64,000 nt of DNA from the NCBI RefSeq assembly GCF_010993775.1, contig NZ_WOTO01000010.1, positions 111,132 to 175,131 of the forward strand. Direction: 5' to 3'. Of this stretch, positions 1 through 9,675 are shown piece by piece. This DNA comes from Fodinicola feengrottensis. Its GTDB lineage: Bacteria; Actinomycetota; Actinomycetes; Mycobacteriales; HKI-0501. The notes beneath the pieces are model-generated. The model made no database searches. It was not told the DNA's origin and saw nothing but the letters and a program-made list of their open reading frames with translations. Position 1 is the stretch's first letter, and each line of letters opens with the position of its first letter. The position numbers were made by a program, and so were the translations under genes.

Positions 1-440
1 GAGTCGCGGGCGGACAGCTGACGCAGTTCGACCCGCGCTTTGAGAGTGGCGCCCAGGTCGCGTACGAGCGCGCGGAAGTCGACCCGGTGGGCGGCGGTGA
101 AGTAAATGGTGGTCCGGTTGTCGTCCGGCGCGTGATCCACTCCGACCACCTTCATCGGCAGCTCGTGGTCGCGGATCAGCCGCTTCGCCGCGACCCGCGC
201 CCGGGCTTTCACCCGCCGCTGGTCGTGGTCCCGTTGCAGGTCGTCCGGCGCGGCCACGCCGACGATCTCCGGGAAGCCGTCAGTGTCCTCGGTCACCCAC
301 TGCGGCGCCCAAACACACTGCGCGACCTCGTTCCCGTCGTCGGTGGGCACCAACACGTTGTCGCCCACCGCCGGCTGGAACTTGCCCGGCTGAAAGTAAT
401 ACAACCGCCCATAGCGGTTGAAAGTCACGGCACAGATCAT
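1..440 (-). CDS. PSP1 domain protein (YaaT-like), 3' part beyond the window
   Basis: Only the N-terminal ~146 codons lie in the window; the gene runs off the left edge. Read on the minus strand from the ATG at 440 it begins MICAVTFNRYGRLYYF and continues through GDNVLVPTDDGNEVAQCVW, RVKARARVAAKRLIRDH and NNRTTIYFTAAHRVDFR. This is the pattern of the PSP1/YaaT family, the stage-0 sporulation and RNase Y-associated protein of Bacillus. Its molecular role in actinobacteria is not well established. In many actinomycetes it follows holB; here it lies beyond holB with an inserted surface-protein gene between them. Family call is from sequence pattern only. Confidence 0.8.
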   Translation of the reverse strand, partial: MICAVTFNRYGRLYYFQPGKFQPAVGDNVLVPTDDGNEVAQCVWAPQWVTEDTDGFPEIVGVAAPDDLQRDHDQRRVKARARVAAKRLIRDHELPMKVVGVDHAPDDNRTTIYFTAAHRVDFRALVRDLGATLKARVELRQLSARD

Positions 441-557
441 CCCCACTACTGAAGCGTAACCCCCGTCACTATGCTGACGTTTCGTCGTTGGGTAGATACG
501 GATCAGAGTGGGTCCGCGTCTCGGCCCTGGGGGCCTGCAGCGCCGCAGGAGGCATAA

Positions 558-1986
558 GTGCTGGAAAGTCGTTCTCGTCAGAGGTTGGCAGCGCTGCTCA
601 CCGCCGCCACGGTCGGGCTGCTGTCCGTGCCGATGGCGGCCGCCGCGGCTACCCCCAACGGCCAGGAGCCGCTGCCCAGCGAGCTGTTCCGGTCCGACAC
701 CAGCGCGGCGATGGGGTCACTGTCCATCGCGGTGCCCGGGTCGCCGGCGCTGCCGGGGCTGCCGGCCACCTCGTTCGCCTTCGACCGGTCCGCGACCACG
801 ATCCGGTCCGACGCGGTCGCGAAAGCCAACGCGCAAGCCGCCTTCCTGGTCGGCGGGCCCAGCGACCAGATCCCCCGAAGAACAGCGTCAGCCAGCTCGC
901 GCCGCCGGACAACGCGCAGCCAACGCTGTCCGACATCATCACCATCCCGGACAACCCCGTGCTCTCCGGCCAGGTCGGCAAGCTGGCCGCGCAGGCCCGC
1001 TGGGGCGGCTGCCCGAGTACGGCCGGCATCCTCGCCGCCTCGCAGACCAACCTGCTCGACGTGAAGGTGCTGTCGTTGACCGGCAGTGCGCTGCCGATCC
1101 CGGTCGGCAACCCGCTGAACGGCCTGCTTCCCAAGGGCGTGCTGCCGATCGGCGGCGGCGTGCCGCTGGTGTCCGGCACCACCGGGACCACCGGCAGTGG
1201 TGTGACGGCCGCCGACGCCCCGGCAGTGGCATACACGGACTCCCGCGGCGGCCTGGTGACCGTCAGCGGCCAGAAGGGCCTCGGCGTCACCTCGCAGGCC
1301 ACTCTCGGGCTCGCCGACCTGCAGCTTTTCGCTGGTACGCCGGCGCAGACCACGTTGCGGCTCACGTCGCCGTCGCCGGCCAAGCTCACCGCCACCGCCG
1401 GCGGCGCCAACGGCAAGTCCAGCGTCTCGTACTCCGCGCCAGCCCTCACCGTGACCGGCCCGGACGGCAAGGCGCAGACCATTGCCACGCCCGGCAAGAC
1501 GGTGGAGATCGGCCTCGCCGGCCTGGCCGGGCTGCCTGGCCTGCAGAATGTCGGCCTTCCCGGCCTGCTGCAGCCGCTGGGCAACCTCGGCGGCGTGGTG
1601 CCCGGCAGCACCAGCCCGCTGCCGGACATCAGCAAGGCCTATCTGGCCAAGATCACCATTGGTGACCTGTCCGACCAGCAGGACAGTCCGACGGTCGCCA
1701 GTGGCCGGCTCAGCATGCTCCGGCTCGACCTGCTGTCGCTGGACGGCGTCACGCCGCTGGTGTCCATCGCGCTCGGCGACCTGAGCGCCCACGCCGAGCC
1801 CCCCCCCGCGGCGGCGTTGTCTGCCAGCCGATCGCCGCCCCCACCACCGCGGCGCCGATCGCGAACCCCGGCACCGGCGGCACCCTCCCGGTCACCGGCA
1901 CCCAGGTCACCGTCTTCCTGCTGGCCGCCGGCGCCCTGGTCCTGCTCGGCCGGTTCGCGATGGTCATCGCCGCCCGCCGGTCCTAG
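558..1986 (+). CDS. LPxTG-anchored secreted protein (choice-of-anchor type), two apparent frameshifts
   Basis: The GTG start at 558 has a good AGGAGG site at 547-552. The product opens with a Sec signal peptide (basic MLESRSRQR, hydrophobic core, AMAAAAATP-like cleavage region). The middle is low-complexity, Gly/Leu/Pro/Ser-rich, with phrases such as LGLADLQLFAGTPAQ and ALTVTGPDGKAQTI, typical of actinobacterial choice-of-anchor surface proteins. In the last frame the C-terminus reads GGTLPVTGTQV, then a hydrophobic segment and RR: a sortase sorting signal (LPVTG), predicting covalent attachment to peptidoglycan. Reading frame changes near 885 and again at the nine-C run near 1800, so the intact ~475-residue protein is my reconstruction. 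Function beyond surface location is unknown. A strong hairpin follows it. Confidence 0.72.
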
Positions 1987-1999
1987 CCCATCGTTTCTC

Positions 2000-2044
2000 A
2001 GCAACAGCCCCCTACGCCGTCTTTCGCGTACGGGGGCTGTTGCT
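2000..2044. terminator. bidirectional hairpin terminator
   Basis: Arms AGCAACAGCCCCCTACGC and GCGTACGGGGGCTGTTGCT pair almost perfectly (one bulge) around a short loop. It sits between the 3' ends of the converging LPxTG gene and holB, so it can serve both. Confidence 0.8.
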
Positions 2045-2060
2045 TGAGAAAAAAGCGCGG

Positions 2061-3257
2061 TCAGCCGCGCCAGAGGGAGATCATCATGTCCTCGACGGCG
2101 ATCTTCGGCTTCACGTTCAGCTCGATCGCCTCGCGGCAGGCCAGTACGGCGTTGAGCCGCCGCAACACCGACTCCGGCGTCCAGGCGGCGGCAGCCCGGC
2201 CGGTTACCTCGGCGATGTCCGGATGGATGCGAGGCACCTCGGCGCCGACCCGGCTCACCAGGACATCGCGGTAGAAGGCCGCCAGATCGATCAGGGCGCG
2301 ATCGAGGGTGTCTCGGCGCGACCGGGTGGCTCGGGACTTCTGCCGGCGCTCCAGGTCCTTCACGATGCCCGCGGTGCCCCGGGCTGCGCTCGCGGCGCCC
2401 TTGCCGGTGCCACCGGCGCCCAGGGCCTGCTTCAGTTCGGCGGTCTCCTTGTCCGCGACGCCGTCCAGTGACGCGTCCGCCTCAGCCTCGGAGGCGGCGA
2501 TGAACTTCTCGGCCGCCGTGAAGCAGGCGCTCAGGTTGGTCAGCGACCTCGGCACCTCCAGGACCTCCTTGCGGCGGTCCCGAGCGTTGGAATCGCGGGC
2601 CAGCCAGCGGGCCCGACCGACGTGGCCCTGCGACGCGGCGGCGGCCCAGCGGGCGGTGTCGTCGTCGACTCCGCCTCGTACGAGCACCTCGGCCACAGCC
2701 TCAGCGGAAGGCGTACGCAACGGCACCAACCGACAGCGCGACCGGATCGTGACGGCCACGTCGTCCGGGTGCGACGAGGGCGCGCAGAGCAGGAAGACCG
2801 TACGATCCGGCGGCTCTTCGACCGCCTTCAGCAAAGCGTTGGACGCCGATTCGGTGAGCCGGTCGGCGGCGTCCGCGATCATCACCACGACCTGCCAGCG
2901 GCCGCCACCGGGTGCTCCGGCGGCTTGTACGACCAAAGCCCGCACCTCGGTCACGCCGATGCTCAGGCCCTCCGGCTCAACGGACCGGACGTCCGCGTGG
3001 GTGCCATGCAGGGTCGTACGGCATCCGTTGCACGCCCCGCACCCGTAGCCGTTCTCGCACTCCAGCGCCGCCGCGAAGGCCTTGGCGGCGACCGAGCGGC
3101 CCGATCCGGGCGGCCCGGTGAACAGCCAGGCGTGGGTCATCTCGCCCGGCGCCACCGGCTGGCCGGCGGTCAGTTGGGCGGCCGCGACGGTTGCTCGGCG
3201 CAGCACGGTGACCGCGTCCGGCTGGCCGACGAGTACGGAGAAGACGTCCTCGCTCAT
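2061..3257 (-). CDS. holB: DNA polymerase III delta' subunit
   Basis: Clamp-loader subunit that helps place the beta clamp on primed DNA. The protein (~398 aa) starts MSEDVFSVLVGQPDAV and has a clamp-loader AAA+ fold: P-loop-like GPPGSGRS (Arg in place of the usual Lys, as expected for a delta' that need not bind ATP tightly), the four-cysteine zinc module CENGYGCGACNGC, and the sensor-like phrases NALLKAVEEPP and IRSRCRLVPLRTP. The start is fixed by a 4-base ATGA overlap with the upstream thymidylate kinase stop (3254-3257), which argues for translational coupling. The C-terminal helical collar ends IAVEDMMISLWRG. No frameshift seen. Confidence 0.93.
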   Translation of the reverse strand: MSEDVFSVLVGQPDAVTVLRRATVAAAQLTAGQPVAPGEMTHAWLFTGPPGSGRSVAAKAFAAALECENGYGCGACNGCRTTLHGTHADVRSVEPEGLSIGVTEVRALVVQAAGAPGGGRWQVVVMIADAADRLTESASNALLKAVEEPPDRTVFLLCAPSSHPDDVAVTIRSRCRLVPLRTPSAEAVAEVLVRGGVDDDTARWAAAASQGHVGRARWLARDSNARDRRKEVLEVPRSLTNLSACFTAAEKFIAASEAEADASLDGVADKETAELKQALGAGGTGKGAASAARGTAGIVKDLERRQKSRATRSRRDTLDRALIDLAAFYRDVLVSRVGAEVPRIHPDIAEVTGRAAAAWTPESVLRRLNAVLACREAIELNVKPKIAVEDMMISLWRG

Positions 3258-5463
3258 CGAGGCGCGGATCCGTCCAGCCACTGGGTGGCGTCGTCGGTGC
3301 GATCGCTCAGCGACCGCAGGTCCTGCGTCTCGGTCACCGCAAGCATCGAGTCAAGGTCCGGGTCCAGGGTGGTGGTCGTGTCCGCGTCCCAGGGCAGCGC
3401 GTTGATCGGGTCGGGCGCGCCGGGCATGATCCGGGCGATCCGCATCCGGACCTGGGTGGCGATGTCCTCCTCGCCGGAGTTGGCGTCGATCACCAGGTAG
3501 CGGTCCGGATCGGCGTCGGCGAGAGTGCGGAAACCGTCCCGTACCCGCTCGTGGAAGGTGACTTCCTCGTCTTCCAGCCGATCGGTCGCACCCCGCTGCC
3601 GTACGCGTGCGAGGCCCACCTGCGGGTCAATGTCGAGCAGCACGGTCAGGTCCGGACGCAGCTCGCCGGTGGCCCAGCCGGACAGCCAGCGGATCTCCTC
3701 CACCGGCAGTTCCCGGCCGGCACCCTGATAGGCCAGCGAGGAGTCCACATACCGGTCGGTGACGACGACCGCTCCTTCTTTGAGGGCCGGCCGGATCACC
3801 GTCGACACGTGCTCGGCCCGGTCGGCTGCGTACAACAGCGCCTCGGCCCGGCTGGACAACTTGTCGCCGCGCGGATCAAGCAAGATGCCACGCATCCGGG
3901 CCCCAGCCGGGGTGGCGCCGGGCTCGCGGGTGACCACACACTGCTGGCCGGCCATCCGCATCCACGCGGCCAGCTTGACCGCCTGGGTGGACTTGCCGGC
4001 GCCCTCGCCGCCCTCGAACGCGACGAAGAGGCCGGTCCGGATGGGAGCGTCCGGCACGCCCAGCGGACGGCCGCGCATCGAGCTGATCAGATCCGGAAGC
4101 AGGGGCACGCCCGGCCGGTCATCCATGTGCCGGAAGGCGACGACACCGGCGATCACCCCGAGGATGCCGGCGAGCAGCAGCAGGATCCGGGACGAGCTGA
4201 TGGTCGGGTGCAGGATGCCGAGGTTGAGCACGTGTTCGCCGCCGCCGAGGCCGACCAGCAGCGAGCTGACCGCGATCGTCAGGAGCAGGACCACCCGTAC
4301 CGCACCCTGCACGAACGCGAACACTCGGCCGCGCACCCAGTCACGTACTTCGGTGCCCAGCAGGGTCGTACCGGACAGGAAGGCCATCCCTGAGCCGAAC
4401 CCGACCGCCACCACCAGCGGCAGCGCGATCGACAGGTGCGGCGCGAGGCCGAGCAGCGCCACCATCGCGGCCGCGAAGACGATGCTGAGGCCGAACCAGC
4501 GGCGCCGGGACAGCTTGCCCACCAGCCGCGGTCCCAGGCCCATGCCCAGCCCGAGGCCGATGAAAAGCGACGCGAAAAGCAGGCCGAACGCGGCCGGGCC
4601 GGCGCCGAGGCTGGTCGCATAGAACGACGACGTACCCACCACCACGCCACCAGCGGCGAAAGCGCCGCAGATGCCCAGCACGAGCCCGCGCAGTGCCGCG
4701 TTGTGGTGCAGGAACTGCCAACCGTCGATCAGCGACCCGACCCAGCCGGGCTTGCTGGCCGCCGGCGCGGCGCCCCGGCCGCTGATCTGCGGGATGAAGT
4801 AGACAACGGCCGCGGCGGCCAGGAACGTCAGCGCGTTCAGGTAAAGCGCGAAGTCGACCGGCTGGACAGCAGCAGCCGGGTGGTCTGCTCATTCGCGAGG
4901 CTGCGCAGGGCCGCGCGCTCGACGGCCGCTAGCACGAGGGCGGCCAGCACCGGCGCGATGCCGTACGTGGTGATCAGCGACAGCTGGTTGGCGGCCTCCA
5001 GCCGGCCGGGCACCAGGTTCGGCACCGCGGCTTCCTTGGCCGGGATCCAGATCATGCTGATCGCCTCGACCAGGAAGGTGGCGATCAGGGCCCAGGTGAC
5101 CACCGCGGCCGGGCTCGCGAGCAGGCCGGCCAGCGGAATCGACAGGAACAGCACAAAGCGGGCCACATCGCAGACCACCATGGTGATCCGCCGGTCGAAC
5201 TTGTCCGCCAGCAGGCCGGCGAGCGGCAGCAGCACCAGCGCCGGCAGCAGCTTCATGACCACCACGCCACCGAACGCGGCGCCCTGCGCGAAGGAACCGC
5301 TCACGTGGCCGGCCGCGAACAGGCTGGTGGCCAGCAGGCCCAGCCAGTCGCCGAAGCTGGACAGCCCGAGCGTCAGCCACAGCCGGCGGAACGGCCGAAT
5401 CCGTAACACGCCCAGCAGGGAAGCCGCACTGTGGTTGCCCTGGGTCGTCTCGGGGCTGCTGAT
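3254..5463 (-). CDS. tmk: MFS transporter-thymidylate kinase fusion, one apparent frameshift
   Basis: N-terminal ~400 residues form a major facilitator with about twelve hydrophobic helices (for example PFRRLWLTLGLSSFGDWLG, LLADKFDRRITMVV). The C-terminal part is thymidylate kinase: P-loop FEGGEGAGKST, DRYVDSSLAYQG and the lid-region segment RQRGATDRLEDEEVTFHERV. dTMP kinase is essential for dTTP synthesis; MFS fusions of it are known in actinobacteria. Frame changes near 4865, between NEQTTRLLL and PVDFALYLNALT, almost certainly a sequence error. No ATG, GTG or TTG is well placed at the 5' end. A perfect GGGAGG at 5469-5474 lies five bases before an in-frame ATC (5461-5463), which I took as start; the nearest ATG, at 5601, adds 46 non-conserved-looking residues. 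Followed by holB through an ATGA overlap. Confidence 0.85.
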
Positions 5464-5721
5464 AGCGGCCTCCCTGATCGTCGGGGACCTGCTCGGGTGG
5501 TCACTGCGGCGGCACCCGAGCGGGCTTTGTCTCGCGGATACCCGGTTTCTGCGATTTGCCGTCCGAGCGTAGCGGCCACCGCCGACACCCCTGACGGCCA
5601 CTCACCGATTATCGACGCCGACGTGACCACCGCGAGCACTATGCGTACACAGAATCGCCCAGCGTGACCACAACGCTCACCCTCCGAACCTGCGGCCGCC
5701 GAGATGCCGTGCACCACTCGC

Positions 5722-5904
5722 AGGGTGCGGCGCAAAACTGTCGTACCCACCCCCCAAAAATCACCCCCACCCAGTGACGGGTGGGGGGCGGGTTTGAGGA
5801 CCGATGTTCAACTGAAAATTAAGGGTCTACCTCTCGACCCCCCCCCCCGCCCGTTCAAAGGGAGGGGGAAAGAAAAACAGACACCTACGACAATTTCGCG
5901 CCGC
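5722..5904. repeat. Palindromic MITE-like repeat, copy A
   Basis: About 180 bp bounded by inverted ends: GGCGCAAAACTGTCGTAC on the left and its near complement TACGACAATTTCGCGCC on the right. Inside are G/C-run inner inverted repeats around a ~48-bp core containing GAGGACCGATGTTCAACT. Two related copies lie at 13381-13561 and 49455-49641. It carries no gene. It sits in the gap between the tmk 5' end and the topA 3' end; 5464-5721 upstream of it holds no gene I can support. Confidence 0.8.
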
Positions 5905-5972
5905 TACGGCTTGTCGCGGCTAAACCAGCCACACAGGTTTCCATCCCGACCCCGCCCGCGCGGTGGCCGGAG

Positions 5973-6254
5973 GCCGCCCAGGTTCGTGGCGGTGGGGTGC
6001 CCGCTCTTTGGGCGCCCCGGGGATGCGAACCGGACGCGCCGCGCAGGAACTGCGGCCAACAACTCAGCCGCCCAGGTTCGCGGCGGTGGGGTGCCCGCCT
6101 TTTGGGCACCCCGGCGACGCGAACAGTCACATCACCCAACCACCCGCGCGGCGGCCGAAGGCCGCCCAGGTTCGTGGCGGTGGGGTGCCCGCTCTTTGGG
6201 CGCCCCGGCGACGCGAACCGGATGCGCCGCCGCAGGAACTGCGGCCAACAACTC
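5973..6254. repeat. 94-bp tandem repeat, three copies, each with a hairpin
   Basis: The phrase GCCGCCCAGGTTCG starts at 5973, 6067 and 6161, exactly 94 bases apart. Each unit contains the hairpin GGGGTGCCCG-(loop)-GGGCRCCCC. Copies 1 and 3 also share the second half of the unit (GAACTGCGGCCAACAACTCAG). The plus-strand open frames across it merely reflect the repeat. It lies just past the topA stop and may help end topA transcripts. The last copy overlaps the final codons of topA as read here. Confidence 0.8.
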
Positions 6255-9215
6255 AGTCCGTCTGGGCGCGCCAGGCGGACGTGGGGGGGCGGGTCGGTTT
6301 TCTTCTTGGTGGGGGCGTCCTGGGGGCTGGCGTCGACTTGGCGGCGGTCTTCTTGGCCGGGGCCGTCGTCGTGGTTTTCTTGGCGGCCGTGGTCTTCTTC
6401 GCGGCAGCGGTCTTCTTCGCAGCCGTGGCCTTGGCCGCCGGAGCTTTCGCGGCCGTCTTCTTGGCAGCGGTTGCCTTGGCAGGGGCCTTCTTCGCGGCGG
6501 CCTTGCGAGTGGTCTTCTTTACCGGACCGCGGGCTCGCCGGTCGGCGAGCAGCTCGGAAGCGCGCTCGTCGGTGATGGTCGCGATCTCGTCGCCCTTGCG
6601 CAGGCTCGCGTTCGTCTCGCCGTCGGTGACGTACGGGCCGAAGCGGCCTTCCTTGATGACCATCGGCTGCTTGCTGGCGACGTCCTCGCCGAGCTCACGC
6701 AGCGGCGGCTTGGCAGCGGCACGGCCACGTGCCTTGGGCTGCGCGAGGACGGTCAGCGCCTCGGGCAACGTGATGCTGAACAGCTCGGCCTCGCTGCCGA
6801 TCGAGCGAGACTCCTTGCCGGCCTTGATGTACGGGCCGTAGCGGCCGTTCTGCGCGGTGATCTCCTCGCCGCCCTCGGTGAAACCGAGCACCCGCGGCAA
6901 CGACAGCAGCTTCAGGGCGTCCTCGAGCGTCACCGTGTCCGGCGCCATCGAGGCGAAGAGGCTGCCGGTACGCGGCTTGGACTCGTCGCCCTCAGGCAGC
7001 ACCTCGGTCACGTACGGCCCGTAGCGGCCGGCCTTCACGACGACCTCGTGGCCGCTCTCCGGGTCGGTGCCCAGCGTTCGCCCGTCGGTGGGCGTGGACA
7101 GCAGTTCGGCGACTTTCTCCGGCGTCAGCTCGTCCGGCACGATGTCCTCGGGCAGTGACACCCGGTCGCCCTCGTCGCCGCCGGCCTGGATGTACGGGCC
7201 GTAGACCGACCGACCGGACGACGACGACGTCCCGGTCCTGCTCGTCCTTGAAGAGCGGGATGGAGTTGACCCCGCGGGCGTCGATCTCGCCGAGGTTCTC
7301 GGCGACCATCTTCTGCAGCCCGCCGGCCCGCGCCACGCCACCTTCGATACCGTCCGCGGCACCGAAGTAGAACCGGGTCAGCCAGTCCACTCGGCGCCGG
7401 TCGCCGGACGCGATCTTGTCCAGATCCTCCTCGACACTGGCCGTGAAGCCATAGTCGACGAGCCGCCCGAAATGCAGCTCGAGCAGCTGGTTCACCGCGA
7501 AGGCAATGAAGGACGGGATCAGCGCGGCGCCCTTTTTCCACACATAGCCGCGGTCCTGGATGGTCTGCATGATCGACGCGTACGTCGACGGCCGGCCGAT
7601 GCCCAGCTCTTCCATCGCCTTCACCAGGCTGGCCTCGGTGTAGCGGGCCGGCGGCTGGGTGGTGTGCGAGCGGGCGTTCAGGTGGCTCGCGTCCAGCCGG
7701 TCGCCCTTGGTCAGCGTTGGCAGCCGCCGCTCGGCGTCGTCGGACTCGTCTCGTCGGTCGCGCCCTCGTCCCGAGACTCCACGTACGCACGGAGGAACCC
7801 GGGATCGGTGATGGTCTTGCCCGAGGCGGCGAAGTCGGCCACCTCACCGGAGGTCGACGTACCGGACATCCGTACGGTACGGACAGGCTGCGCCCCACCG
7901 CGTCGGTCATCTGGCTCGCGATGGTCCGCTTCCAGATCAGCTCGTACAGCTGGAACTCGTCCTTCTCCAGCCGGCTGGCCAACGCGCCAGGAGTCTGGAA
8001 GGCGTCGCCGGACGGCCGGATCGCCTCGTGTGCCTCCTGCGCGTTCTTGACCTTCTTCGCGTAGCGGCGCGGCTCGGCCGGCACATACCGGTCGCCGTAG
8101 AGCTCGCGGACCTGCGTACGCGCCGCGTTGATGGCCGTCTCGGACAGGTTCGTCGAGTCGGTACGCATATAGGTGATGTAGCCGTTTTCGTACAGCCGCT
8201 GGGCGATCCGCATCACCTGCGCGGCCGACCAGCGCAGCTTGCGACCGGCTTCCTGCTGCAGCGTGGAGGTCATGAAGGGGGCGTACGGGCGGCGCCTGTA
8301 CGGCTTCTCCTCGACCCGGGTGACGGCGAACGGCACCCCGTCCAGGCGGGCCGCGAGGCCGGACGCGCCGGCCTCGTCCAGATGGATCACGCCGGAGGCG
8401 GCCTTGCCGGTGGCCGCGTCGAAGTCCTTGCCGGTGGCGATCCGGTCGCCGCCGAGCGCGATCAGGTTCGCGTTGAACGAGCGCGGGTCGTCCTGCGGGG
8501 CGCCGTCGGCCAGCTCGGTAACGGTGAACGTGCCCTCGATGTCCGCGTATGTGGCGGCGTGGAAGGCCATCCGGGCCTTTTCCCGCTGCACCACGATCCG
8601 GGTGGCCACCGACTGCACGCGGCCCGCCGACAGCTTCGGCATGACCTCTTTCCACAGCACCGGCGAGACCTCGTAGCCGTACAACCGGTCCAGGATCCGC
8701 CGGGTCTCCTGCGCGTCCACCAGATCGGTGTCCAGCTCGCGCGGGTTAGCCGCGGCGGCTTCGATGGCCGACCGGGTGATCTCGTGGAACACCATCCGGC
8801 GGACCGGCACGGTGGGCTTGAGGGTCTCGACCAGGTGCCAGGCGATCGCCTCGCCCTCACGGTCCTCATCTGTTGCGAGGTAGACCTCGCTGGCCGTCTT
8901 CAGCGCCTCTTTGAGCTTGGCGACCTGCTGCTTGCGGTCGGGACTGACCACGTACAGCGGCTCAAAGCCGTGGTCCACGTCGACGCCGAGGCGGGCCCAG
9001 GCCTCGCCCTTGTACTTGACTGGTACGTCGGCGGCGTTGCGCGGCAGGTCGCGGATGTGCCCGATGCTGGCCTCGACGATGTAGTCAGAGCCCAGGTAGC
9101 CGGCGATCGTCTTGGCCTTGGCCGGCGACTCGACGATCACCAGGCGGGGTCCGACGCCAGCGGCCCTCGCGCGTGCGTTCTTGCGCGGCGGGCTGGGCTT
9201 GTCGGCGGCTGGCAC
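6253..9215 (-). CDS. topA: DNA topoisomerase I (type IA), three apparent frameshifts
   Basis: Relaxes negative supercoils by single-strand passage. The GTG start at 9215 has AAGGAGAG just upstream. Visible in order: TOPRIM with VIVESPAKAKTI and ATDEDREGEAIAWH; SAGRVQSVATRI; the catalytic tyrosine in NGYITYMRTDST; GIGRPSTYASIM; then four C-terminal GxYGPY-type repeats (SVYGPYIQAG, GRYGPYVTE, GRYGPYIKAG, GRFGPYVTD). The tail is a Lys/Ala-rich, histone-H1-like stretch (AAKKTAAAKKTT) typical of actinobacterial TopA, which promotes DNA binding. Frames switch near 7885, 7735 and 7205. Since topA is essential here, I treat these as sequencing errors. The extreme C-terminus (last ~20 codons) is unreliable because it runs into the 94-bp repeat. 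Confidence 0.93.
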
Positions 9216-9675
9216 GGCTCTCCTTATTACTAGCGGTTCTAACGTCAGTGTGGTGGCTCAATGCTCTTACAGTGCGTAACACGACCGTTCGGCCGGGAGT
9301 GTGAACCTGTCCGCACCCAAAAAGCAAACGTAACCCGGCCGCCCAGTTGTTCGCAGCACAGGTGTCCAGCACCCACACGTCGACCGCCTACCAGGCCTCT
9401 GACCTGCGGTTATTTCCGTTTCGACGGCACTGGCGGGGCCTTGGGACAGCCGAAAAACTTCTGCTCAGCCGGGCTGGCAGAAAGGTGGCACCCGCAGCCC
9501 ACTCACCCGTTCTGTGGGCAGCCTACCTGGCTGGCCGAGCGTACGAGCAACCGTGACCACTCAACGTAATCGTCCCCATCCTCTGCGTGCCGGCCGCAAT
9601 GCCGCCAAAAGCAGAAACGTGCGCCTTGGCGGACGCACGTTTCTGTTTCGGAGACGCGATAGTGAGCGGGAGGAT
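9216..9675. other. Intergenic region upstream of topA
   Basis: 460 bases without a supportable gene. Open frames here lack ribosome sites and family signatures. It must contain the topA promoter near its left end and it ends with the DUF4157 gene terminator at 9612-9645. Confidence 0.6.
9612..9645. terminator. Hairpin terminator of the DUF4157 gene
   Basis: Perfect 12-bp stem CAGAAACGTGCG / CGCACGTTTCTG with a 10-base loop. On the minus strand it is followed by a short T run (CTTTTGG), placing it as the rho-independent terminator about 30 bases past the DUF4157 stop. Confidence 0.8.

Noticed and set aside
488..2047. A single 519-residue open frame covering the LPxTG gene
   Set aside because: Its first ~130 and last ~80 residues are Arg-rich out-of-frame translation. 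The real protein starts at GTG 558 with a signal peptide and ends in another frame at 1986 with LPVTG.
5973..6254. CRISPR array
   Set aside because: Units are 94 bp and contiguous with internal hairpins, without spacer/repeat alternation or cas genes.
5704..7158. Long plus-strand open frames across the tandem repeat and topA tail
   Set aside because: They are low-complexity shadows of topA and of the 94-bp repeat, with no ribosome site or family motifs.
8028..9233. 401-residue plus-strand frame opposite topA
   Set aside because: Antisense shadow of topA created by GC-biased codon use.
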